64,000 nucleotides of DNA from Manduca sexta (lineage: Eukaryota > Arthropoda > Insecta > Lepidoptera > Sphingidae). The stretch spans positions 13,795,170-13,859,169 of the forward strand of contig NC_051134.1 of assembly GCF_014839805.1 (NCBI RefSeq), given 5' to 3'. Shown piece after piece: positions 1-14,900 of the stretch. A program made the position numbers and the translations under genes. The number at the start of each line of letters is the position of its first letter. Within the stretch, counting starts at the first letter, position 1. The notes under the pieces are model-generated. The model was not told the DNA's origin, searched no databases, and was given only the letters and a program-made list of their open reading frames with translations.

Positions 1-3000
1 AGAAATATTCATTTGCTTTACCTGCATGTAATGTTTATTCAAAACTCTTATAATTAAAAAATGAGATTTTTCGCAAATAATATCATAAACTAAACTTATG
101 TGCTAATATTTTTGCCAACATTGAACGGTGATGTGATTTTTTTTTGGGAAACATTTCTTCTCAGGATTCTAAACACACCCACATCAAAATGCATCGTAAT
201 CGGATTTTCTATTTAGATTCTCCCCCATTATTTGGGGTTGAAAACTTCGAACCTTTCATTTAATAATCAGCACAGAAATAAAATCAACAACGCAGCATCA
301 CGCCGCGCTGGTCGGAAAAGGTTTTCATTGTAACAACAAACTATTTTCCGTATCTTTTAATAACTTTCATAACAATAAAAAGGCGTCCATTGTTAAGTCG
401 TCTTAATTGTAAGCGAAATCGCTAAATCATTCACACATGCATATGTTAAATAAGAAAGCTGCGAACATACAATAATGTATTCACATTTGCAAGAAAATAC
501 ACAGATGTTTCCAAACTGCATTTACTTATTGGCAGTAAATTTAAGAATTTACAGAACTAAAAAACATAGTAATTGGTGCTTAATATACGAAATATTTGCT
601 TTGTGAATTATCGCCTACTTTAACGGTGAAGGAAAACATCGTGATTAAACCTACATCGTTCTCTAGATATAGAAATTTTGGGGGCATCTACTAATCCGCA
701 CTAGGCCAGCGTGGTGAAATAAAGCCTAATTCCGGGACAGTATATGCAGTGGGAGTGGGACACAAGTCTGATATAATTATTTATTTTATTATACGAAATC
801 CAATTGTTATAATTATTGATTTGCCAAATTATTGTAACTACTTCATTCAAATATAATCTATGGAAAACTATGCGGAAACTACATACATTTCAACACGGTT
901 TTCGTATTAATTCGAAAGGTTTATCCAGAGTTCAGTCACTCGTTGCCGGACTCTGGTACTCTTACTACAGAAGGCTTCAATTGTTATGGCGCGACGTCTG
1001 ACCTCTTTCGGTACGATAAGCCTGACTGACTAGACTCCGTCCGATTTAAAAGTACATGGGCGAGGGCGACAGAACAATTTCTATTCACGATTCGTAAAAG
1101 TAGGTAAGTTTCAAACGAGAATAAAGTAAAATTCCATTGAAAGGGAAACGAAATTGATGTCAAGTAACAATCCTACTAGTGTATTGTTTTGATGATTCAT
1201 TTAATATATTAAATATATATATTAATAATGAACATAACTTCCTAAATAGGTAAGTAAAAGAGCGCGAATCTGTTGTCGTTTAAGTACATAAACATTGGAG
1301 AGCAGTGACCGAGCGTTTTCACCTTAGTCGATATAATGCGATCTAATTCGAAAGCGATACGCCTTTCACCTTCTGTCCGACGGTACCAGCGTACGTTATG
1401 TTTACAAGTACTGTAAATATCTCGTATTGTTTAGCAACTCCTATCTCTCCTTATCAATGAGGATCTGACAATGTTTATGCAGACACGTGATCTCCAATGA
1501 AAGTTCGTGAGAGTATTCAAGAATTGCAAGTGAGGACAAACGTGAAATTGCTCAGCAATCGACAGCTTTTTCTTGTGTTTGTAAAGTTAAAAATACCTTT
1601 TATTATTTTTTTAATGACGACCATTAAAAAATGTCGTCTTATTAAATATAGGTTACTTTAAATTTTCCAATATAAAACACGTAAAAGTTTTAAATATGTT
1701 TTATATTCTGGTATAATTCCCGCGTACTCTGGAAAGTTTTCTTTAGTTCATCGTCGACCTTGTAATCGGAAACTATTTTATATCGAAACAGTAAAACATG
1801 AACTTACAAATGCTGCTTAGTAATGAAATTGTTGATGCCTTAAAACAACCTACGTGGGTTGCTTACGACTATAAAATAATAACAGGACTATTGGTTAAAC
1901 TCAATATATTAATATTTTATTTAGTACTATAACAGTCTAATCCCAGACTGCTATTATTTCTGAATCATCTGGAAAAAATTATCAAGAGCAGAATCTTCCA
2001 AGGTACCAAGAGAATCAACCCTATAAACGTTTCAGATACGAGTCCGAACATTTCCACGATCAACAATAGTGTCCTCATTGGCGTAATATTCCATCTAATT
2101 ATAACACTTCACTGTTAACGTTGTGAGCTATGTTGCTCATTGTTATTACATATATATGACACGATACATTTAAAATGGTGTAGGTGTTTTGACGTGTGGA
2201 AAATTTGTTTACAAGGCTGAAAGGAAGAGGACATTAATAACGATATTTGTTTGAACAATTCGTCTTTTGATAGCATATTCTATCTAAATGAGATATATAG
2301 CTTTAATGTTATATGATTGGTGCTCTTAGTGATGAATTGTATTCGTTTAATTAAAAAAAGAATGAAGAATACATTTGTGAATTAAGAACAGCTCTAAGTC
2401 ATTCAGGATCTATGGTAGCCTGTGAAGATCCATATTGCATTGGTTGTTTTATTGATTCATAACCATCTAAAAGTTCATAAATTTTTAAATTAACAAAGGA
2501 CACGGCAAATATACCACTATTCATCGGATGTTTCACCAAGGTTTATATCTCTTGGTACACTTGACGCGCCTATCGCGATATCCTAAATTATAATCTTGGG
2601 ATTAGTGCCAGTGCTTAATATATATAAAGCCTATCTTAGCCGCAACTGTGTTTTCAAAGATGATCATGTATTGCATCGCAGTGAAAGTAATGCGACGCTT
2701 GTTAGTTTTAAATTATTATTGTCACGTGACCTACTGTTATTGACCTCGTGAAAATTTTGTTTATGATTTAAATACTTTATTCTTTCTTAAATCCTGCGTA
2801 GTATGGATATAACGGATGGAGAGAGAGAGATAAATGCAATACTAATAAATTGTGCTCACAACTAGTTATATTGGGAGTATTTTTATAGTAATAAAAAACA
2901 TCTACACTAAAATTGTAAGTTTAAAGATAATAAATCTGTAATTACCTTTACGACCAATTTCATAATGATTATAAAGGAAAGCCACACGATATCTGCTGCT

Positions 3001-5610
3001 CACTATATTATGTTTTATTCTTGTTTTCGTGTAAGTATAATAAATCTGTGTTGTTTACAGCTCAATAAAACGAGACCCTTAGAACCAAATGAGGTGTGAT
3101 AGACTAAGGAGCGAGCATCAACTTACACAGTGAAAGTACGCTTTCTTACCGCCTTGTCTCTACTGCGAGCGTGCTAACGATTCCGAACCAATGGAACAGC
3201 CACTGACGCAGATTTACTTTTATTTTTGTTAGTTGTAAGCTTCATTAATTTTTATTTCGTTAATATTTTTATTTAGTTGTAAATTATTTTAATTAGATTT
3301 TATGTTCAATTTAATTGAACTTATTTTTTTATTTTAATTGATTATTATTTTTGGAATATTCAAGTACAAAATTTTACTATCCTAAGTAAAAATATAAACA
3401 TTAAGTCTGAAAAACAAATGTTATAGAAACGTAAATATACTTTCACTAAAAGTGTTGTTTTAAAGGCCTAATAAAATATTTTTTACACGAAATGGCACCT
3501 GATGACTGACCTTTATTAAACAAGCGGCATGGTCAGTGGGCATTGATCCTCGATCGTGGCCATTTTGACTTAATTTGAAATATTATTTACTGTATACAAC
3601 ACGACCATAGTTCCGTTACCTTACTAAGTGATGATGTGAGTATCAACATACGTTATCCAAATAACTATTTTCTATGATTCCTATTTTGTTTTCATTGCTA
3701 AGTTCCTACATGATTAATAGCTCGTTTCTTCATTTATCCATTTACTTATAGAGCTAAACTAAACATAATTGTTGTAGAATACTTTCCCCACAACAAACTA
3801 TAACTTAAACGGGGCAGTGTGCAAAACTAATTTGACGTGGCGGGTTTGGAGTATGACTATTCCTTCCAGCACATGTACATCTATGCCACCGACTATAATT
3901 GAGCAGAACTCGTGTGACGGTTTTCCCTACAACACTGTAGGTTAATGTATTGTCACTTTCTTGGCTCTCGGTCGTTGCATGGCTAATTGTCTGATTGTTA
4001 ACCCACTAATTCAAATCGTCTATCAATTTTAGAAATTCGAACCGAATACCTCGCCAACTGACTTTACTCTCGCATGAGTAGTGCTTTAAAAATGCCTCGT
4101 GCCTTTTAATTGGAGATAATTGGGAACTTGTGTTGTTCCGGTAGTGCTCTGTTTAGCATGTTTGAGTGTGTATCATAAATGTTTGTAAGTATTTCTACTA
4201 CAAGTAACTTTTATAAATTACCTATTTAAACTTCTTTAAATGAACATTTTTGATTCGAAATTTCATTAATGTTTTGACTGATTATAAAATCTTTAATTCT
4301 ATTACGAAGCCATCAATTTGAAGATAATTGGAAATATTATTTTTTTTTATAATTGATCCTATATTAATAAACTAGTGATTTCGCAATATACCGATATGTT
4401 TTTTGTAATAAGTAAAAAGTTTTAAAGCTATAACACTTACAAAGGTATTAACAGAATGTAATTAAATGATTTCTGCAGTCACGTATGCGCTGCATTTGTC
4501 AAACGTCCCTGCTCAGTCGTCCAAGTCAAAGACGCCCTCACCCAAAATAGTGTCAATCCAGTGAATTCTTCGATAATAAATTAACAAAACTGAGGTCTTT
4601 CAGTCGATCGAAGTCCAACAATCATTGGCAAATGTTCAAGTACGCACAATGCACTAAATATTTACCTGACCGGCGCTATTTGATGTCAAACCACTGAATT
4701 GTGATCGCACACTTTTCATTTGATCAGTCACTCATTCTTGCATCTCTATTTAGACAGGAGTGGGAGTGAGGTGTTTTTTCGATATCCGTTTATAATTAGA
4801 ATTCTGGTATTTGGCAGATATTTCATTCAAAATCGTCACGTTGCTGGGTTGGCGAAAGAACTCTCTGTTTACAAGACGCAAACAGATCGGCGGGCGAATA
4901 TTTTTTCACCTTCGGATGACTTGCCTTTCTTTATAGCTTCGTGTCAGACGGGTCTGCTGTCTTTGTCCGTATTCTCTGTTTTTAGTACACAGTTTACAGT
5001 AAGTGTTCTAAATAAACTTATTTGTGTCGATAATGTCCTATATAAATATTATTTTCTTTCAGGAAAATCGAATCGTGGATCACTGCCAAGTTTTACTAAC
5101 ACGTGATATCTGTTAATCAATTGACGTGATCCTAATAAAACCATTAGCTTCTCAGAGTTGCGAAGGTCATGTCGCTACTCGTTACCGTACATTAATGCGT
5201 GTGCGCAACAATTACGCATAAACATATAAGAAATCAAATCAATGTGTAGTAATAGTGATATATTGTGATATACTTAGTACTCATATTTAACAGTTTCAAA
5301 TTGAACCAAATCCAATAAATAGTAAAGCAAAATGTATAGTCAGAGGGTCATGTTGTGCTCATAATAACGTTTCATAAAATTTCGGATAAGTTTCTCATAA
5401 TCTGTCATGAAACCAACCAACCATCTGCTTTTTAAACCATGATTTGCGAACAGTCAATTGAGGTCGACGAAAGAATATACCTACAATTATTTCCATAGCT
5501 TTAATGTTATTCTCCTTTATCCTAAAGTTTATAGCCTGTAAGTAGAGTAGTGGAGGGAGGATTGCAAAGGAATCGATGGACAATGAGGTTACGAGCCGTG
5601 GGCCCGAGCA
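1..5610. other. AT-rich non-coding DNA
   Basis: Apart from the repeat fragment at 684-795, I see no gene. Donor-like AGTAG|GTAAGT (GT at 1104) and ATAG|GTAAGT (GT at 1250) occur without exon support. A GA tract lies at 2819-2832. The 128-codon open frame at 4720-5106 has no recognisable motif. Confidence 0.5.
684..795 (+). repeat. 3' fragment of the second SINE family
   Basis: CTACTAATCCGCACTAGGCC, AGCGTGGTGAAATAAAGCC and CAGTGGGAGTGGGACACAAG are a diverged form of the 3' end seen, inverted, at 40757-40900. Confidence 0.45.
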
Positions 5611-5619
5611 CACAAGAAG

Positions 5620-5690
5620 TGTAGTAATAAGGTCGCGAACGCGGCGCAGCGGCGCTGTGGCGCCGGTCGTCGCCCCGCACTACCTAAACT
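5620..5690. other. Small GC-rich islet
   Basis: GGCGCAGCGGCGCTGTGGCG and following bases stand out from AT-rich surroundings. It begins ATAAGGTCGCGAACG, a 15-mer also found at the edge of the nested inverted-repeat block at 32985 in the Helitron, so it may be a repeat remnant. Confidence 0.3.
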
Positions 5691-6144
5691 CAATTATATC
5701 GTATTTACACATATATACGCCTCGTTCTAATCACAATGTGGGATAAGAAAATGTTTTGCTCTTATTTTGTTTACATGTAGCGGAAATACGCATGCATTTT
5801 TTTAAATAACTGTTGATCAGTCACACAATTTGTGTTATTTATTAGTCTTTACTTTACAATTATGTGAGTAGCAATCGCGATATGTATATATGTGGGATTT
5901 TAAATTGAAAAATATCGAACTTCTTATACATAATTTTCTATAAATATATTATAGAGAATTACATTATAATACAATACATCGTCTAATCAGCCAGCAACTA
6001 AAACAGAGTAAGGTTTTAGGTTTAAATTAACTATTCCCACAGATGCATATAGCATATCTCGCATATTACTTTGAATTAAATAGTGTAGAATGTGTTATTG
6101 CTTGCATAACACATTGCTAAAAGATTTGTTGCTGTTTATTTAAT

Positions 6145-6492
6145 TGCAACTGAAGCTCAGGATTTGATGTCGCAAGTCTCAGGTTCCAATCCCGGGTCGG
6201 ACAAAAATAAATTGTGACTAGATTTTTCCATGTTTAATATTACTCAATCACAGCTACATTTTTAGGAAGTTGGCGGTGTGATATCCCCGTGCTTCGGAAA
6301 GCATGTAAAATCGTTGATCCTGTGATCAGAATCTCTCTCCACTTATGTCGGATTGTCGTCTCACTGGACTATGAATGTGAAGAAACAGAGAGTGCAACAG
6401 TGTATTACGCACACATTTGCGCACTATAATATCTCTTGCCTAGCTGATCTCCATTGAGTTTGGCCGCCGTGGCTGAAATTTGGCTAGGAATT
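6145..6492 (+). mobile_element. tRNA-derived SINE of a third family
   Basis: A B box GGTTCCAATCC (6182-6192) is followed by CGGGTCGGACAAAAATAAAT, CCGTGCTTCGGAAAGCATG, CTCACTGGACTATGAATGTG, GTTTGGCCGCCGTGGCTG. This order is that of a common lepidopteran SINE. The copy is diverged but nearly full length. Confidence 0.6.
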
Positions 6493-7254
6493 CATAAATC
6501 GAAAATTGAACAGAGCTAAGAAATCACACAGTACCGAGATAGTAATGCTAACAATCGATTTGGTTCATTCATGTTTCTGCAAAGCTCTACCACAATATTT
6601 TCAATGTGACCGCGTCTTAAGCAGTATTAACCAATAAATCGTGGTCGACTTAACTTCCTTTGATATAAACACAGTTATATCGTCATGTTATATCAGGGAT
6701 ACATAATTGTATAGAACATTAGGTAGGTAAATTGTTACTAAACGAAGCGCTACAACCACTTTGTTAACGTAATAGAAACTAGTTCCAACAAATTAAATAA
6801 TCGAATTATGTAATATACAAATATAGGACAGAGCACAAACGTATTGGCTGTTTGTTTATTCACGGCTAGGCGTGACCGGACCATTGTTATTCGTTACCTA
6901 TTGCAGTAACTTGCAAATGACATCTTTGTAATCACGCCCGAGTTCTATGACCTGCATATGGGGATTCGACTTCCGGCGAGGCGCGTGCGTCGCCGTGGCG
7001 AGATCACTTCCGGTGGCACGTGCGATAATGATAACAAACTGGGGCACCTATTCAACCTGCCTCTACTGCAAATGTTGGATCCAACTTGGTTTATTAATGG
7101 AGTGTGGCCAAATATTTGCTTGGATTACTTTTTATGCTTCCGACCCGTATTTTATTGCAATAGCTAGTTAAAAGCTAAACTGACAAAGGTTAAATTAGAA
7201 GAGAAATATTGTGTACCAAAATCGGCCTTATATCTGTCAATTATATTTATTTAC

Positions 7255-7645
7255 AATTATAAATAAAAAATAAAAATGCTTTATTCATCACGTAGGCGAA
7301 CATGGTTGCACTTATGATAAGTCAAGGTACATGAGAACATTTAATTATTACTTAATTAGATTAGCTTATATAAATAAAGACAATTTATATTGAAAATAAA
7401 ATAAATAAAAATTATACCTAGTAAACAAAGAAGCCAGCTCGGGCTGGCAGGGAGAAAAATAAAATGATGTATATATGTATTTTTGAATAAGCAATAAGGG
7501 AGAACCGCGTCGCGATCCTCACCGGTGAGGACAAGAACAGTCGAACCTAGCTAACCTACCAGCCTTTCACTAACTACCTAAGCGATGACTACCCGAAGAA
7601 GAAAGGCAGAAAGAAACTCCGGGCTTTATTTTTTGTCATCAATTG
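7255..7645. repeat. Probable dispersed repeat
   Basis: ATGCTTTATTCATCACGTAG, GCCAGCTCGGGCTGGCAGGG, GAAGAAAGGCAGAAAGAAAC resemble a repeat often seen in moth genomes, perhaps a LINE 3' end. It has no open frame and there is no second copy in this window, so the call rests on recognition alone. Confidence 0.35.
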
Positions 7646-8988
7646 TCCATTCTTTTATAATATTGTTATTAAATATATATATTTTTTAATTTATTGTGTA
7701 CACCATTCAGGGTTTAATGACCTCAGTGAAAGTGGGAAGTTTGTCTGTACCTACGGCTATTCCAAATTAAGTATCGATTCGTGTAGAATGCATAAATAAA
7801 ACAAAAGTAATGATATTTCTTGTGGGTATACATAATTCTAATAACATATCTTGCTTTCAGTGTTAAAAAATAATGACTGAATAGTTCAAATATTATGTTC
7901 TGATAAAGGAATCAAACGGAACACATCTTGTTTCTCAGCCCAATATTATCCGTAAATGACATTAGTAATGCAACATTTTCTATGAATGTTCTTGTTTTCT
8001 TACCTTTATTCCACTCTATTTTGAGATCGGCGCAATATTTTTTTTACGCATGCTGCAGAAATCCCTATAATTATGTATACTGCCCTATAAACAATAAAAC
8101 CTTTTTTTTCTAATTAAGTAGTAAAACCTATGATAATACTTGTGGAGTTATCTTATCAGTTGACACGTAACATGAGCTTGAAAATGCATTCCTTATTCAT
8201 TGATTGTAATGTTCTTAATTTAAATTTTCCCATAACCAAAATGTTCTATAGAGAAAAAGGTTTTAATATTGACTTATATTGCTCGATTTTAATAAAAATG
8301 TATTAGTTATTAATAATAAAAACGAGTAAAGCTCAAACAATAAATTCAGATATTTTTGCATGATGATTTGTATGTCGTGACAAATCATATCCCGGAATCT
8401 TAACAATGTTCGAAGTAAAGTGAATCATCAGGGAAACAAGTAGTATGCAGCGAATGATGACTAATATGTATGGGAAATAGGAACGGTTTTTTGTGGTCTT
8501 CTTACTTAGTAAGAACGATCATGCTCACATATCAATTTTCCTTTAGATTTATTATACCCGAATTATTTATGTATCGCATAAAATTCGACCGAGATCACCC
8601 ACTTTTCAATAAAGTTAAACAAATAAACACAGCCGTCATGCGTTTTTATATATCAAATCTGCTGGTCACTTTTTATGAGACACCGAAAATAAATGAAATC
8701 CAGTAGCATCAATGCAAAAACATGATAAAATCCAAGGTTCCGCGAATGTCAAATGTTGTGTTATTGTCATTTACTTATGTATGTTGCTTACAGGCGTAAG
8801 TGAGACAAATATTTTTATGTACCTACAGAGTAATAAGCATCTGTTGGATTTCTCTACACCTCAATGACAATAAGGACAATTTAATGCCAAATGCTAATCG
8901 AGATGATTGTTTATAAATAGAAGCAAAATTACTTAACACTACATAACTTTAAATGCGTTCGTCAAACTCAGACGTTACAATAGCTAAA

Positions 8989-9128
8989 ATTTGATTTTCC
9001 AAAAACATCATGACATTTAATAGCATTCATGGTTCTGGGACTTTGAAAGTAATGTAACTAATAATTTGTTTTACCAAGAACAACATGACATTTTACTTCA
9101 GTCGTGGTCTTGGGACGTTGAAAGTAAT
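8989..9128 (+). repeat. Diverged tandem duplication, ~75-bp period
   Basis: Unit 1 (8989-9053) and unit 2 (9064-9128) share ATTTG, CATGACATTT, a GGTCTTGGGAC / GGTTCTGGGAC core and TTGAAAGTAAT in the same order and spacing. Two copies only; function unknown. Confidence 0.65.
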
Positions 9129-9379
9129 TTTGACAACACCAGATAGTGGCTAAAATATCCTTCAAACATTAATGCAGTTGCACTTACTTAGTGGAAGAAA
9201 CAGGCTAATGGTGAATATAACAGTGATCTGTTTACGGACGGCCTCTCTTCTGCGTACAAGAGACAATCTTGTAAATGTTTTGTTGTGTGGTTAACGTAAA
9301 CCGCAACGATGACGTTCCATATATCTTTCTTATATTAGCTGAGAACGGTGCTTTAATATTTTGTAAACAAGCCAGTTAT

Positions 9380-9440
9380 TCACCTGATGATAAGTGAGCA
9401 TCGCCGCTCATAATCATGAATAGGAATCACCGATGTATTA
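9380..9440. repeat. Fragment of the repeat at 15640-15950
   Basis: CACCTGATGATAAGTGAGCA and GCTCATAATCATGAATAGG align with the start of the larger copy (CTGATGGTAAGCGATACGAC, CATAAATAGG). Confidence 0.4.
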
Positions 9441-11712
9441 CGAACGTTTCAGTTGTGAATAAGCGGAAACCTTTTCTACGGAAACCAAAATCAAAACTAT
9501 AGTTAAAATATCGCTACTCAATCCTGGGTCTACAAATAAGAATTGAAAAGAATGCAAAAGAAAAGTAAGATAATAAAGTTTTCACGTCGTTAAAGAAGGT
9601 TAATACTTCCATATTTCTTTAGATGTTGGTAATATCCGTTGATTTTGCGATTGAAGTAGTTAAGTGACGGCGGTATTCACCTATGGATTGAATTTGATGA
9701 TTTATAATAAAATGCTGGTTTACTGGCATATTTTCATTTAAAAACCACTTACGACAGTGAACCAGGCAAATGTAAAGAATACAGATGTTTGTATCTTGCT
9801 GTATTCAATACATGAATTATCATTTATTTTAAAAGGAATAATTCTTACTGCTGAAAACATTAATTCTAATGAGATAAAGAGAGACCAAAAGTAATCCTGA
9901 TTCTTATCACTGCGAAAACTAACTAGATTTTAATACTACATTTGTAAGACATGCATTTTAATTACGCAATTGTGTTTTTGTGACGTACGTTTGACGCAAT
10001 AGCATCTTATAGAATAGAGGCGATAGCGTCGCGTTTTGTGTTTAACGGAAGCCATTGGAGCTGATTATGTAACCCTGCATGGTTCGTGAACCTTTTACGT
10101 CATTACCTCACGTCAAACTGTTGTCTCCGTATCATCTGGTACTGTTTTCATTTTCGTTTTGAAATATGTTGGTTTTAACATGTAAAGTGAGCTCGTAAAC
10201 ATGTAAAGTATGTTCCTTGTTACTCGCCAGAAGGATTATTTTTTTTTTAACAGATATTCTATTTAATTAATTTGAATTAGGAACATTATGGTATAATTCA
10301 ATAGGGGAGAAAATTTTAGTTTTTTATTATCATTTCATTTTTTGAGAAAATATGGTTTAATTATTGGTACCTTTAAATTGAGAGATGATTTACGCCTCAG
10401 TAAGAGAAATTGGTAACCTGGAATCTACAGTCTCTAAATGCATTTTACATCAAGGTGATGGTAAATGTTAAGTGGTAAGATTGTCTGATTTAAGGATCTG
10501 GTGTATGAATGATGATTTTCAGAATTATCACGATTTTTGACCTTTATTTTATATATATCTACATAGGCATAGTAAAATAAAACTTCAGTATAAAGTGACA
10601 TTAGTTTATATGTTTTTATAATCGTTATCGATTTGTAATAATAAAATATAGTTTTGAAATCAAACAACATTTGGAAGTAGGAAATATTTACACAAGGTTC
10701 GCCGTGATTTTTTCTAGTAGCTTCTATAATTACAATGTCGATAAACACAAGTCTATGTACGATTATATCAAGGATGGTTCTTTCGTCACGTCTGTACATC
10801 GGACGGTCGATTGAGTCATTGCCTGTGTCGAGCGCGCTTTAACCGTGTCAGTGTGACCGTCGCGGAATAGAATCAAGGCTGTACGATATGGATCGGTACG
10901 ACGTAAAACCAACTCAGCCATCTTTATTCACTTCCAATTTTGAAATATGATTTTTTCATAATTCCAATTTTAAATTATTTAAGGTTTTGATACCGATTTA
11001 TTTTGCATTGTAACCTCTTTGAGACGTAATCGTTAATTGGTTCCTATTTCAAATTGTTTTAAAAAAATGTGTGTAAATATGTTATCTCAGCGTGACATCG
11101 GAAGGCATAGTTATTATGAAAAACGTGTCACTAGCGCTGCGTGTTCAGCAAGGGCACACGGGCGTGTAATGCTGACACGTGGAAACGCTTTAACATTACG
11201 TTGGATGTATATAAAGGCGGAAACACATTTTTATGCTATTGTTTTGAACGTTAATCTATATTAATAAAATATAAGTTTTGTAAATTTTTATGTACAAGAT
11301 ATTTAATCCCCAAAATTACGGACACGGTTGTGAATATTATTTAACAAATAAGAAGTACTCATATATACTAGAATGCAGTAGGATGCTATTTATATTATAT
11401 ACATTGATATTTTAAAAAAATACTAGTTAAGTTATAATAGTATGTATAATAAAACGCGAATGTGGGGTTTAAATATATTCTTTAATCTCAAGACCGGAGA
11501 GTTCTAGTATATCCTAATATTTGAAATATGCATGTAGGTAGGTGAAGGTATTTATAGATATTTTCGGCGAGAATCCGGGTGGCGGTCGAGGGTCCCAAGA
11601 TTTATGGCGAAGCGGGAGAGTCCTATCCAAAGGGATCTTCCAAATTGTGGTCCAAATTATGAGAGTTTACGGATAGAAATATCAATTTTATCAATGGAAT
11701 AAATGATGCAAA

Positions 11713-11906
11713 TCTATACTAATATATGAAGCTGAATAGTTTGTTTAATTGATTAAATGAGCTGATCTCAGGATTTACTAAATCAATTTACTAATACGAC
11801 AGTATTCCAGAGTACTATAGGCTACTTTTTATACGAGGAAAATATAAAACCGCACTTTTATCCAGGAAAGTTTTTTTCAGAGGGAGGAGCTGCGGTCAAA
11901 AATTAG
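11713..11906 (+). mobile_element. Degenerate short Helitron
   Basis: It starts TC after A at 11713 (TCTATACTAATATATGAAGC, then TGAATAGTTTGTTTAATTG), the same family head as the copy at 57158. Internal blocks TACTATAGGCTAC and ATCCAGGAAAGTTTTTT are conserved. The expected CTAG end has decayed to TTAG (11903-11906) before T. Confidence 0.6.
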
Positions 11907-14900
11907 TCGCATGTAAATGATGCATATAAAAACATGTTTTTTTTTTATTTTATCTCAATGATCATTAATGACTTAAAGTTACATCTTACAATAGTAGTCA
12001 AAATTTTATTAATTTTCGATAAATGTATTTTATGTAAGTAAACTAAAGACAAAAATCATGTAATTCATTTCGTAAAAAGATTTAACTTTCAAATGGGATG
12101 ATTATTTCAGTTACTATATTATTATACTCATGCGCTCCTAACATTTTTTTGTCATTCTACATAGGTATACAATTTTCTGTAGCTCCAATCAGCATTGTTA
12201 ATCACAGCTTTGCATTAAAAGAGGGCAGAAATTCCCATAACTTATAACTAAAGATTTGTAGACTAACAATCAAACAGAATGCCAAAAACAATATCGCTCT
12301 AAATTACAACTTGCACCACACCCAATCTCGTCCACCTCACACCCCAGCCGACTAAGGGCAACTCATTTCGCCGCTGAGTTCAGTGCTATCTACGGTTCGA
12401 GATATTTTTCTTTGTAATGCCACTGTTGAAAGAAATTGTTTGTGGCTATTTATGAACTTTATTTGGCTATGTTTGTAATATTCCTATAACATATATAATA
12501 AAAGATAAAAATGATCATCAAATTATTCAGTCATGACCAGTGTCATTCTTATTTTTATATGGAAAGATGACTTTTAACGCAGTGAATACCCATCAAGAGA
12601 TCAATGCGATGAGTCAATTGTATATTGGTAGCAAGTTGAATGTTTCTTGGCTACTAGAGATCCAATAGAGATAAAGAAAGGGTTAGCAGTATATTTTAAT
12701 TATTTAAACAGTGCCTCATAAAATATAGTATAAGACACTGCAGTTTATCTCTTCTGCAACAGGGCAATGTTATGCAGCTGCTACTTTTCTTGAAACATAA
12801 AGAATTCCGTTTTTATTCTTATACGTGTCTACTATCACGTATATCGTATGTTATTGTCTTACATCAATTCAATTTCTCTAATATTCCGTATTCGTTCTGA
12901 TAATTTTTTATGTTGCCGGTTAATCATTTCATATTATATTTTTGTTTTTTCTTTTTATACAATACTGAATATTTTTGTTTAGCAGCACAAATAAGATCAC
13001 ACGTGCACTTAAAATATAATGACAAACAACTGTCTGCAATCAGAGATTCCATAATAGTACATTATCTAACTAAAATTATAACACAAAGAGAAAAATGTCG
13101 GTAATAAGTGTAAACAAATGATAATGGAAATGTCAACAGCTATGATACATCAAGCGTTAGCACTATCATAATTGTGATGTTAGTACCTGAACTTACAAAT
13201 GTTTTGTGTAAAGACAATAAATTGGGCTCTGAGTACACAAAAACCTTGTTGGCACATTGTTGAGGACACAAGCTGCGCCGGGCGCAGGCGCACGTGGCAT
13301 CCGTCCTTTCCGCTCTTTAGCAGCAGGTAAACCTTTTTTCATACGAATTATAATTTGTGGAATATTCCAGACGTATCGAACTCAAAGTTTTCGTTCTAAA
13401 ATGTTAACTTCTCACGAGTTTCTGAAATTTACTATATCTATTATGATATTAAATATCCATTTTCCCCTAGAGCGGTTTGCGAATCTATGGGATCACCGAT
13501 ATTTCACCGTGACCTATTTCGGTCGGACAGAAATCGAACTTATCGTCTTATCGAACGTAAGTTATGCATGTGTTAAACAAAGGGAACATTTGTTATCGAT
13601 TATATATCCTTTGATATATTTATATTCTTCACCGTTATGTTAGGCTTCTTATGCGTAATGGTTAGATAAATTATGGTTTGGCATCCATTGACCGGTTTTA
13701 ATTCGGACTTAGTTTTTCTTCATGGTCTGATAATAGCAAGGAGTTACTGAATTATGGTAATTGGCTTCGTACAAATAGTTGAATGGAATATTTATTAGAT
13801 ATTTTATATTTCGAATTGAAATTTTTCAACTCGAACAAACCATGTACCTGGAGGTAACCAGCTTAGTAATTAAAAAAAAACATTTCATTATCTCTATTTA
13901 TGGAACGTGTACAAAGTAACAAACTTTTAGAGCCACCGATTTGTGCATTGTGTGTTAAATATTTTGAAGATATATTTTTTACTACAGAAGTATCTTCATA
14001 CAATCAAAAATCGATGCAAGCGCCACAGTTCAAAACTATAATTTAATATATCTAACAAATGGCCATTTTAACGTTACGGGTGCAACATTCCGATCCCAAT
14101 TCTCTAATTTGTGGTCCTTTCTTTCTGTTTTATGTTTTTTGCCGGACAGGGGTGGCGGTGCGTCTCTAAAGGGGTTTTTTGCTGGCCCTCGACAAAAGGC
14201 CGCCCTAACGGGACCTCCGGACCTGAAGAAGGCATAATGTTTGCCGGTTGCAGATTGTTCGAACACGTTTGTCGTTAAATATCGATTTTGATATCGATAT
14301 TTGTGTCATGCGTTAAAGGGAATTTATGGGAAGGCCTTAATGGATGATTGTTATGAGATTCAGTAATGTGAAAACATAAAAATAATGTGTATGATTAAAA
14401 TGACTAATTTGATAGTTATGCCAAATTTTATTTTAATTCCTTCTTCTAAATAACCGAAACGGTTCAAAACGTGACAAATATGAAATAGATATAAACATTC
14501 CGAAATAGGATTGTTCATTTCTCCGAGATTAAAATGTACAAGAATTATTTAGCAATGAGCAAAAATAAACCGAGTTGAGATTAATTTATTTACCTCGGGG
14601 ATATCCGATCGGATCCGAAGCAGTCCCCTAGGAATTGCCTTGCGTCTAGACGAACAACGATGTCTGATTTTCTATACGTACTTTTGTACGTAGAATATGA
14701 AAGCTTAAATATAGCTTCAATTTAAATAAGTAAAACACAATTGATTCGCTTGAGCGCAAAATTTTATTTATCGTTGGATAATACTTATTCAAAGGATCAA
14801 ATACACTAACAAATTAAAACGACAATAGAGTGAAGGAAATAGGTTAATTTATTGACACTCATATTCAGTTAGTCTATAATTTATTTCACATAACTGACGA

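Larger units (their letters stand above)
7646..11712. other. Non-coding AT-rich spacer
   Basis: No gene recognised. Holds the tandem duplication at 8989-9128 and the repeat fragment at 9380. The 121-codon minus-strand open frame at 10434-10799 has an AT-driven composition (Ile, Tyr, Lys) and no motif. Confidence 0.5.

Noticed and set aside
10434..10799. 121-codon minus-strand open frame
   Set aside because: Composition is Ile/Tyr/Lys-rich as expected for chance frames in AT-rich DNA; no domain.
13257..13643. 128-codon open frame starting in a GC-rich patch
   Set aside because: No recognisable motif, AT-driven composition after the first 30 codons, and no matching splice partner.
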